Of a stretch of DNA of 11,947 nt, positions 6,261 to 11,947 are shown piece by piece. The first letter of the stretch is position 1; every line of letters begins with the position of its first letter. The stretch lies in the NCBI GenBank assembly GCA_016222925.1, contig JACRQB010000093.1:1-11947 (forward strand). Direction: 5' to 3'. The notes below the pieces were generated by a model. That model saw only the letters and a program-made list of their open reading frames with translations. It made no database searches and was not told the origin of the DNA. The translations under genes and the position numbers were made by a program. The DNA comes from Nitrospirota bacterium. GTDB taxonomy: Bacteria; Nitrospirota; Nitrospiria; Nitrospirales; Nitrospiraceae.

Positions 6261-7073
6261 TTAGGACTTCGGACCATCCTTCGGCTTCTTGGCAAATCGC
6301 TCTTTCAATCGTTTGCGGGCTTCTTCCGCCTGGTCAAACATCTTACACTTGTCATACACGCTGATGAGGTTGTAATACGCGAGCGGTTCATCCGGATTGT
6401 GCTCCACCGCACTCTCCATGACCCTGACTGCCAAATCGGTCTTTTTATGACTGAGCGCGATTTCCATCAGCTTGAAGCTTGACTCCAAGTGTTTGGGATC
6501 CAGCTCCAACGTACGAAGATAGCATTGAATTCCCATGTCGATCGTGTTGTAGTCGGAGACCTGGGGGTTATCCAGCTCAATATAGACACCGGCGAGATTG
6601 TACCAAGCGATCGGATCATCCGGCGTGATCTCAACGAGGCGTTCGTAGTACCCCTTGGCCTCCAAGTATTTCTTCTTGTCTGCGTAGAGCCTCCCCAGGT
6701 TGAACAGCGCCAGGACATCATGAGGGAAGATATCCAGCGCATGCCGAAACTCGGCCTCGGCTTCATCGGCCATGTTCTTCGTCGCATAGATCGTTCCCAG
6801 ATTTGCGTAATACATGGCGAGCGAGCGATTCATTTCCGCGCGAAGAGATTCCGCCATCTCAATCGCTTTCTTGACTTCTGCCAGCGCATCGTCGAGCCGC
6901 CCTTTGCTGAAGTACAATTCACCGAGTCGACAACGAGCCTGAAAGTCATCAGGTTCGTCGACCAGCAATTGTTCGATCCCGGAGATCTCTTCATCCGGAG
7001 TGAGCGGCTGATCGCCAGAGTCAAGAACGGTCTCTGACTGCACTGGCGTCGGTCCTACATTTTCCATAATCAT
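6261..7073 (-). CDS. Tetratricopeptide-repeat protein
   Basis: A protein of 270 residues with about six TPR units covering residues ~43-262. Clear examples are ALFNLGRLYADKKKYLEAKG (122-141) and AWYNLAGVYIELDNP (156-170), the latter with an enlarged loop before GIQCYLRTLELDP; another is LAYYNLISVYDKCKMFDQAE (231-250). The first ~40 residues are acidic and probably disordered; the C terminus is basic (KRLKERFAKKPKDGPKS). There is no signal peptide or membrane helix, so it should be a cytoplasmic scaffold. It lies 16 bp after the membrane protein gene and 24 bp before tatA, clearly within one operon. ATGs at 7073 and 7067 are both possible, preceded by a purine-rich GTGAGATAG. The binding partner is unknown; a role in assembling the neighbouring exported complex is inferred. 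Confidence 0.85.
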   Translation of the reverse strand: MIMENVGPTPVQSETVLDSGDQPLTPDEEISGIEQLLVDEPDDFQARCRLGELYFSKGRLDDALAEVKKAIEMAESLRAEMNRSLAMYYANLGTIYATKNMADEAEAEFRHALDIFPHDVLALFNLGRLYADKKKYLEAKGYYERLVEITPDDPIAWYNLAGVYIELDNPQVSDYNTIDMGIQCYLRTLELDPKHLESSFKLMEIALSHKKTDLAVRVMESAVEHNPDEPLAYYNLISVYDKCKMFDQAEEARKRLKERFAKKPKDGPKS

Positions 7074-7089
7074 CTATCTCACTCTCACA

Positions 7090-8226
7090 CTAGGCCTGAC
7101 CGTGGACGAGGCCATCCGTTGCCGGCAGCACAGGGCCGACGGAAGCCGGCAGCGATTCAGCAGCGGTTGGCTTCACTCGATCAAGGGTAAGTAATATGAC
7201 TCCAAGAACAACCATCAACGTCAGGTTGGAGAACAGTAAGGCATACCCGGCGATAAACATCAGACCAACCCCATAGCCGGCCAGTCGCCCAATCATCAGC
7301 AACTTCACAACGGTGTAGGACCAACAGAGTAATCCCCCCACATACACCGCAAAGGGGAGATAGAAGGTATAGCCCATCCCGAATTGAAAGATCCAGCCGA
7401 TGCCTTGCGAGGCCTGTCGAAAGGCCGATGCGAAGGCCGGACTATAGAGCTCCAGAAGATAGTCGGCCACGATGAGTGCGGTAAAAATGACACCCGTCGT
7501 CGACCAAAACCACATGGCCCGGTTCCACTGCTGTCGATTCCTCGTTCGCAGCGAGAGACTCTTGCTCTTGCCATAGGCCACAAATGCGAAGAAGCTGGCT
7601 AAAACCATCAACGCCTCACCCATGCGATGTGATTCGTAGACCAAGGGCGGCGCCGCTATCGTTCCCGTCAAACTATAAATTGTCGATACGATCTGATAAT
7701 AGAGCCACCCGGAAATGCCCAAGTAATACGTGGCCGCCAGCACACGTTGTGCCGGCTCACGATGGGTCATCACGTATTCCAACACAAACGCCGTCAGCAC
7801 CAGCAGCGTCAACCCGTTGTAGACGACTGCGCCCAGCATGCCGGGCTGCACAACGAGAAACACAATCGTCAACAGCAACAAGAGTGCCGCCCCTGCACTG
7901 CCAAGTTTGCTGAGCTGGCTTGTTTTAGACCCTCCCCAGCGATTGATCAGGGCCAATGTCAGCGCCAAAAATAACAACACGGCGACGATATTGAGAAGCC
8001 ACACGCCCACCTCGGTCAGGGCGGTGAATGTGGGGGTGATCCACGGGTGATCTGCCGCCAACTTACTGAGATGCATTCCAAGACGGGAGACCAGACGATA
8101 GAGAACCAGCTCAAGAAAAGAGGTGAGGAGAACAAGCTTGACGGTATACTCAAACAGTGGACCGAAGTCCGACACTTTCCCCGTCACCCGTTCGCTGAGA
8201 GTTGCTACCTTCATGACCATCCCCAT
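7090..8226 (-). CDS. Polytopic membrane protein of unknown function
   Basis: A protein of 378 residues with about nine or ten predicted membrane spans, at roughly 28-46, 73-94, 110-126, 132-151, 163-185, 202-218, 239-259, 284-302, 316-333 and 334-347. A charged loop, KSKSLSLRTRNRQQWNR, lies near 220-236. The N terminus (1-27) and the last ~28 residues (Pro/Ala-rich) are soluble. I do not recognise the family. No heme-ligand pattern or transporter signature stands out, although scattered Trp, Tyr and His residues in the spans (for example ATYYLGISGWLYYQ) could serve a redox or quinone role. It is the first gene of the run behind the promoter at 8237-8266. Starts at 8226, 8220 and 8214 are all ATG in frame; the last has GGGGA six bases upstream, and would give MKVATLSERV. 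Confidence 0.7.
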   Translation of the reverse strand: MGMVMKVATLSERVTGKVSDFGPLFEYTVKLVLLTSFLELVLYRLVSRLGMHLSKLAADHPWITPTFTALTEVGVWLLNIVAVLLFLALTLALINRWGGSKTSQLSKLGSAGAALLLLLTIVFLVVQPGMLGAVVYNGLTLLVLTAFVLEYVMTHREPAQRVLAATYYLGISGWLYYQIVSTIYSLTGTIAAPPLVYESHRMGEALMVLASFFAFVAYGKSKSLSLRTRNRQQWNRAMWFWSTTGVIFTALIVADYLLELYSPAFASAFRQASQGIGWIFQFGMGYTFYLPFAVYVGGLLCWSYTVVKLLMIGRLAGYGVGLMFIAGYALLFSNLTLMVVLGVILLTLDRVKPTAAESLPASVGPVLPATDGLVHGQA

Positions 8227-8236
8227 CAGGGCTCAC

Positions 8237-8266
8237 ATTATAGCTGTCGCAAAAAAATGCGGTCAA
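8237..8266 (-). promoter_or_regulatory. Strong sigma70-type promoter candidate for the membrane/TPR/tatA/NHL run
   Basis: On the minus strand TTGACC (8266-8261, 5/6), an 18-bp spacer and a perfect TATAAT (8242-8237). The TGA stop of the radical SAM gene lies inside the -35 box. A start site near 8230 gives a leader of only ~4 bases to the first ATG (8226) or ~16 bases to the third (8214), which slightly favours the later start. A run of seven T lies in the spacer. Confidence 0.6.
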
Positions 8267-10041
8267 TGTGCCGCCACCGGCGCCTGTCCGGCTCCTTCCT
8301 TCGCCCTTGAGATATACAGTAACCCATCGGCCATCGCATAGTTGAAGGGAAGCTCGCATACCACTTCACTGATCCGCTCATAGACATACTGATACAGCCG
8401 CTCAGCTTCGTCGGGAGTCATGCCCTCCTGCACTTCATAGAAAAACCCGAGGCTCAGGTCCTCCGCCGACGGACGCATGATTCGTCGAATCCCATACCCA
8501 CCGGGGTCGCTCATAATGGGAGCTTCCTTTTCCAAATCGAACAGGCAAGGCTGACAGGAAAATCCATAGGACTGGTGGAGCTTCTTGTTTTCGACGATAA
8601 AGTTCATGGTCTCGAGCGCTTCTTCTTCTTTTTCCGTAGGGAACCCGACGATAATGTAACAATGCACCGCAAGGCCGAGATCGATACAGTCGCCCGCGAT
8701 ACGCCGGACCCATTCTTGCTTGATCCCCTTCTTCATGAAATCCATGATGCGCTGATTGAAGGACTCCAGCCCGAAGACGATCTTCAAACACCCGGCATCC
8801 CGCATGGACGCCAGCAGCTCGCGTGAGAGATTTTTCTCGAACCGCATCTCGCAGGTCCATTTGATATCAAGCTGTTTTTCGATCAGCTGCTGGCACAACC
8901 GCCTTGTCGGCGCCAGCGCAAAGCATTCGTCGGTAAAAAAGAAATGGCGCGCCCCATAGCGTTGCTTGAGCCATTGCAGCTCCTCGACCGTCCGACCAGG
9001 GTCTTTCTGTCGAAAATTCTGATGGTCGAGGGTCAGGGCACAGAACGCACAATCCTTGTAGTAACAGCCCCGCGAAAACTGGACCGGCAAGACCGGCTCC
9101 GGCGACAAATAGCGATCCAGCGGGAATCCATCATAATTCGGCGCTGGCAGTTGATTGACATTTTCAGAATAGAACGGTTGATTGACCGTAATCTTGCCAT
9201 TCTGCCGATAGATCAGGTTGGGCACCTTACTGTAGTCCTTCTTACCCGCCAACTGATTGACCAATTCCAGCAAGGCCGTTTCGCCCTCAAACACGACGAT
9301 GTCGTCGGTTAATTCGAAGAGGCTCGGACAACGACGAATGTTGTCCACGAGACGGGTGAAGATACTACCGCCAATAGTCACATGAAGATCCGGGGCAGCT
9401 TCCTTGATCAGCCGACAGAGGGTGAGGCCAGGGATGATCTGAGACGTGGCCGTAATCGAGACTCCGATGAGATCAGGACGGTCATTCACGATCGAGGCAA
9501 TGAACCGATCCCGGAAGAGGCTCAGATAAGGATTCTGCCCTTCGTCATGAACGACCTTCATTAAATCTTTCGAGGAATAGATGGAGTAGTTCCCAAATTG
9601 ATTATCCACAACCGTGAGTCGGGTCGGAAAATACACAGAGGAAACAACTTCCAACCATTTGTCGATCATGAATAAGCTCGCTCGATAGGCGTCAGGATCG
9701 TAAAATCCTTCGCTGCGCAATGTGTCCTTGGCGAGTTCAATCCGATCGACGAGATAGGAGAACCGATCGAGCGAATCGGTCACCTTCGCGTAATGCTCGC
9801 GACTTCCAGAACCCGTCTCCCCGGTTTGAGTCCGCTCAAGTTCGCGCTGCTTGGCGATCAACTGCTGGTAGACTTCAGCCGCATACTCTCTGGTCAGCAC
9901 TGTATCCAACAATTCGATTCCAAGGTCGCGCTGCGAGACGTCAGAAACCCCACCCTGGCGCAAAAACCCGGTCAGAGACGGCAAACTGAGGTAGGGTTGA
10001 GACGGATGCCAGGTTGGGGGGAAAAGCAGCGAGACTTTCAT
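8263..10041 (-). CDS. B12-binding-domain-like radical SAM protein
   Basis: A protein of 592 residues. The N terminus (MKVSLLFPPTWHPSQPYLSL) and residues ~185-265 (LIGVSITATSQIIPG, VTIGGSIFTR, then VFEGETALLEL) match the Rossmann-type B12-binding domain found before many radical SAM domains. The DxHxxG cobalamin motif is absent, so B12 may not be bound base-off, or at all. An ~80-residue helical insertion (50-135) separates the two parts. The radical SAM domain begins at ~315 with SRGCYYKDCAFC (C326, C331, C334), a CX4CX2C spacing rather than the usual CX3CX2C. It continues with HFFFTDECF (366-373), IVFGLES (421-427) and a GFPTE strand (466-470). The three Cys should ligate a 4Fe-4S cluster for SAM cleavage; the substrate is unknown. 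Start: ATG with AAGGA ten bases upstream. The neighbours suggest cofactor or protein modification, but this is inference. Confidence 0.88.
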   Translation of the reverse strand: MKVSLLFPPTWHPSQPYLSLPSLTGFLRQGGVSDVSQRDLGIELLDTVLTREYAAEVYQQLIAKQRELERTQTGETGSGSREHYAKVTDSLDRFSYLVDRIELAKDTLRSEGFYDPDAYRASLFMIDKWLEVVSSVYFPTRLTVVDNQFGNYSIYSSKDLMKVVHDEGQNPYLSLFRDRFIASIVNDRPDLIGVSITATSQIIPGLTLCRLIKEAAPDLHVTIGGSIFTRLVDNIRRCPSLFELTDDIVVFEGETALLELVNQLAGKKDYSKVPNLIYRQNGKITVNQPFYSENVNQLPAPNYDGFPLDRYLSPEPVLPVQFSRGCYYKDCAFCALTLDHQNFRQKDPGRTVEELQWLKQRYGARHFFFTDECFALAPTRRLCQQLIEKQLDIKWTCEMRFEKNLSRELLASMRDAGCLKIVFGLESFNQRIMDFMKKGIKQEWVRRIAGDCIDLGLAVHCYIIVGFPTEKEEEALETMNFIVENKKLHQSYGFSCQPCLFDLEKEAPIMSDPGGYGIRRIMRPSAEDLSLGFFYEVQEGMTPDEAERLYQYVYERISEVVCELPFNYAMADGLLYISRAKEGAGQAPVAAH

Positions 10042-10221
10042 GCGACACTGGTCCTTTTATTGTTGAAAATCAGTGAGTTCGAGACCATCCTCTCTTATAC
10101 CCTCCGCGCTTCGGTAAATGCAATCCCGCGGATGTAGAGAGGCTTAGGTTGCGGAGAGAATGTGGTTGCTGCCAATAGTATGGCTGGAATATTCCGCACA
10201 GTGCTAACGCCAGAATAACTT
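10042..10221. other. Non-coding interval upstream of the radical SAM gene
   Basis: With the repeat and terminator next to it, this forms a gene-free stretch of ~400 bp (10042-10445). It holds the candidate promoter at 10094-10123 and the ribosome site of the radical SAM gene. It also has a perfect 10-bp palindrome, GGAATATTCC (10186-10195), ~65 bp upstream of the promoter, which could be an operator but is too short to assign. I see no coding potential or RNA gene here on either strand. Confidence 0.5.
10094..10123 (-). promoter_or_regulatory. Candidate promoter for the radical SAM gene
   Basis: On the minus strand TTGCAT (10123-10118, 4/6), an 18-bp spacer and TATAAG (10099-10094, 5/6). A start near 10087 would leave a leader of ~45 bases carrying the AAGGA ribosome site. 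An own promoter is expected because the gene upstream ends at an intrinsic terminator. Confidence 0.45.
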
Positions 10222-10345
10222 CAGGATGCTCAAAAAGGCTGTCAGCAAGGCCACAGCGAGCGAAGGGGCGAGGCGTACGCTTCGGTACGTTGAGCCGCTG
10301 AGCGATGCGAGAACGCCGCTGGCGGACTTTTTCAGCATCCTGCTA
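10222..10345. repeat. Palindromic repeat element, copy R3
   Basis: Third copy, from CAGGATGCTC to CAGCATCCTGCTA. The central hairpin is CGTAC-N6-GTACG with a GC-rich inner stem (GGC/GCC), and the outer arms keep CAAAAAGG/CTTTTTC and CAGC/GCTG pairing. In the direction of transcription it begins two bases after the stem of the paralog 1 terminator, so it too sits exactly at a gene 3' end. It lies about 100 bp upstream of the radical SAM promoter and interrupts no gene. Confidence 0.9.
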
Positions 10346-10346
10346 G

Positions 10347-10403
10347 AAAAAAAGGCCTCGAACCGTTCCCTCACTTACCGGGATTCCGATCCGAGGCCTT
10401 TTT
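10347..10403 (-). terminator. Intrinsic terminator after gamma-like paralog 1
   Basis: A perfect 12-bp stem, AAAAAGGCCTCG (10349-10360) with CGAGGCCTTTTT (10392-10403), and a loop of ~31 bases. On the minus strand the stem is followed by a run of seven T, as for Rho-independent termination, ~43 bases after the stop of the gene at 10446. Because of the flanking A/T runs it could also work in the other direction. Confidence 0.75.
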
Positions 10404-10445
10404 AAAATTACGCGACGTCGCGGCTGTTACTTGCCGCTCCGGCCG

Positions 10446-11228
10446 CTACAGCTTCAACGTGAACCAGGTCGACAGCGACTTCATGCCGTTCCGTTCGATG
10501 TTAGCACCATCCCACACCGCAAAGGCGATCGGCACCGACATACCTGCCTTGAACTGGACATCGTTCGCATCGCCGCTTTCCAATGTCCGCTTCACGACCA
10601 CCCGCCATGTCGGACCGGAATAGGCTCCGCCCTTAACAGATCCTGACGGTTCCCAGACACCATTCCCAATAACGTCCTGATGAGCTTGCGTCGTGAGGGT
10701 GCTGAAGCCGTTCGCGCTCAAATCTTCAACGGAACTCACGCGAAGTGTCGGATCAGACATGATGTTCCCGGACCAGATACCAGAGTTGAACGGTCCCAGG
10801 CTCCGACCAATACGGTCTGGATAGGTGACGCCGGCTGTGTTCACCGGAAACATCACCGCAACCTGGTCCCGGAAGTCTTGTGGGCCGATCGCCGTGTCAT
10901 TCTTCGTTTGATCAATCCATTCCAGCCGCATCCCAATATCCTTGCCGTTGGTCATCGCCTTGACGAACACCGACTTCACCGAGATATTCGGGTGCATCGG
11001 TGTCGTGATGAGCTGACCGCTCAACGGAATGACAACGCCCGGAACACTTTCCCACATGGGGTTGGCGCCATCCATGGGAATCGGGCCCTTCACCGTCTTA
11101 GCCGGTATCGTCACCGGTTGACTGACGGCCAGTGGTACTCGCCCCAATGTCAGCATCAGGCCGACAGTGAGGGCGGAGAGAAGAATGGCAAACACCAATT
11201 TCTTGTTGGTCGTCTGCGCTACCCTCAT
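10446..11228 (-). CDS. NXR/type II DMSO-reductase gamma-like protein, paralog 1
   Basis: A protein of 260 residues with a Sec signal peptide (KKLVFAILLSALTVGLMLTL, residues 9-28; likely cut after AVSQ). The rest matches paralog 2 and the ethylbenzene-dehydrogenase-type heme b family: IPLSGQLITTP (67-77), MRLEWIDQTKND (100-111), FRDQVAVMFPV (119-129), SSVEDLSANGFSTLTT (165-180), FAVWDGANIERNGMK (236-250) and STWFTLKL at the end. Lys250 aligns with the usual lysine heme ligand. The region that should hold the methionine ligand (FCMG and HWKADW in paralog 2) reads TYPDRIGRSLGPFNSGIWSG, with no Met-Gly, so heme binding may differ. The ATG at 11228 was chosen over a GTG at 11297 because it has AGGAGGGAG just upstream. 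It follows the TorD-like gene by 65 bp and ends at an intrinsic terminator. Confidence 0.85.
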   Translation of the reverse strand: MRVAQTTNKKLVFAILLSALTVGLMLTLGRVPLAVSQPVTIPAKTVKGPIPMDGANPMWESVPGVVIPLSGQLITTPMHPNISVKSVFVKAMTNGKDIGMRLEWIDQTKNDTAIGPQDFRDQVAVMFPVNTAGVTYPDRIGRSLGPFNSGIWSGNIMSDPTLRVSSVEDLSANGFSTLTTQAHQDVIGNGVWEPSGSVKGGAYSGPTWRVVVKRTLESGDANDVQFKAGMSVPIAFAVWDGANIERNGMKSLSTWFTLKL

Positions 11229-11293
11229 AGTGCACTCCCTCCTCTGAATTAGTGTAAAGACTGTGTTCGCTCTCGAACCGTTACCACACTTAC

Positions 11294-11947
11294 TCACGCC
11301 GTTCCGGAAGGTCGCCCCTCCTCATTCTCCTTGTCTTTCTCTTTCACATCCATAAAGGACTGTGCGCCGACTTCGTTCAACAACATGGTCAACTCGTTCC
11401 CCTGGTCTTGCGCACCGCATTCATACGTTTGGCCTTCAGGGGAGCTGAATGTCGCCGGACGATAGTCGGTTTCCGTGTAGGGCTGAGGGGTCACGCCCAA
11501 GAAGGCCGTCTCGAAATCCATCCAATCCGCGGCCATATCGGCCACCAATTTAAAGAGACCCGAATCCGCCTTTTTGGTCAACATGCGACAGAACAACGGT
11601 ACCCATCGACCGATATGATTTTTGACAAACTTTTTCTGTGCGTCGACCACGATCTGCGTCTTCTCCGGCCCGTCGTGGCAGAGCGAGTAGGATTCCTTGT
11701 ACGCGAGAAAGTGCATGAACTCAAACTCGACACTGAGGTGATCAAGCCGTTCATGGATGTCTTTCGACAACTCAACTCCAAAGGCTTTATAGAATCCGGC
11801 AATGTCGCCCATCACATGGGATTGCGCGAACACGTGGTCATTCCCGAACAGGGTTTCGTAGGGAGGGCAATCGAGTGTAATCACGTTGCTGAACACCCGG
11901 CGATGTTCCGACTGGAGATCGCTGAGCTGCCAGTTGACACACTCGGA
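11294..11947 (-). CDS. TorD/NarJ-family molybdoenzyme chaperone, 5' end outside window
   Basis: The frame is open from the window edge for 217 residues to TGA at 11296-11294. Although a GTG occurs at 11896, the 17 codons before it (SECVNWQLSDLQSEHRR) read as family sequence, so the gene continues beyond the window. Landmarks of the TorD/DmsD/NarJ family (PF02613) are CPPYE, ERLDHLSVEFEFMHFLAYKE (the E-x-x-D-H-L signature helix) and W-x-P-L-F-C further on. These all-helical cytoplasmic chaperones bind the Tat signal or apo form of a molybdopterin enzyme and assist cofactor insertion before export. The C-terminal ~45 residues are hydrophilic and acidic (KEKDKENEEGRPSG). It is followed by a gamma-subunit-like gene, so a catalytic subunit of the NXR or type II DMSO reductase kind is likely nearby upstream; that is inferred. 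Confidence 0.85.
   Translation of the reverse strand, partial: SECVNWQLSDLQSEHRRVFSNVITLDCPPYETLFGNDHVFAQSHVMGDIAGFYKAFGVELSKDIHERLDHLSVEFEFMHFLAYKESYSLCHDGPEKTQIVVDAQKKFVKNHIGRWVPLFCRMLTKKADSGLFKLVADMAADWMDFETAFLGVTPQPYTETDYRPATFSSPEGQTYECGAQDQGNELTMLLNEVGAQSFMDVKEKDKENEEGRPSGTA

Noticed and set aside
6489..7037. Open frame of 182 codons on the plus strand
   Set aside because: It is antisense to the clear TPR gene and shows no domain pattern or ribosome site.
10680..11252. Open frame of 190 codons on the plus strand
   Set aside because: It lies antisense to gamma-like paralog 1, has no family resemblance, and is rich in Arg/His as expected of a shadow frame.
11229..11297. Longer start (GTG at 11297) for gamma-like paralog 1
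   Set aside because: The ATG at 11228 has a strong AGGAGGGAG site and begins a normal signal peptide; the extension does not.

Overview
All convincing genes in this window lie on the minus strand, so transcription runs from high to low coordinates. Two paralogous NXR/type II DMSO-reductase gamma-like heme b proteins, a TorD-family chaperone, two multiheme c-type cytochromes and a TatA protein suggest a nitrite-oxidising Nitrospira-type bacterium. That assignment is an inference from gene content, because no taxonomic marker is present.

Layout in the direction of transcription. (1) 11947-10347: the 3' part of a TorD-like chaperone, then a secreted gamma-subunit-like protein (paralog 1), closed by an intrinsic terminator. 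(2) 10345-10042: a non-coding interval holding one copy of a ~125-bp palindromic repeat and a candidate promoter. (3) 10041-8263: a B12-domain-like radical SAM protein. (4) A strong candidate promoter, whose -35 box contains the stop codon of the radical SAM gene, starts a closely spaced run: polytopic membrane protein (8226-7090), TPR protein (7073-6261), TatA (6236-5961) and NHL-repeat propeller (5954-4827). After 86 bp this continues with a second gamma-subunit-like protein (4740-3916), a secreted stand-alone PDZ protein (3764-3327) and two tandem pentaheme cytochromes (3151-1886 and 1878-631). Repeat copies sit on each side of the PDZ gene. (5) 591-1: an addiction-module antitoxin with a good promoter, followed by a toxin remnant broken by a +1 frameshift and a truncation, and then a possible start of another gene or mobile element leaving the window.

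A plausible reading is an accessory and maturation locus for a periplasmic molybdenum oxidoreductase. TorD would fold or insert cofactor into the catalytic subunit, TatA would serve Tat export, the gamma-like proteins would provide heme b, and the pentaheme cytochromes would carry electrons in the periplasm. The TPR, NHL, PDZ and membrane proteins would be scaffold or assembly factors. The catalytic subunits are not in the window, so this link is inferred.

The most unusual structure is the palindromic repeat family. Three copies of 124-127 bp share inverted ends and show compensatory base changes between the two arms. They lie directly at gene 3' ends: two provide the stop codon of the gene before them, one abuts a terminator, and one is open in frame with the start region of a cytochrome gene.
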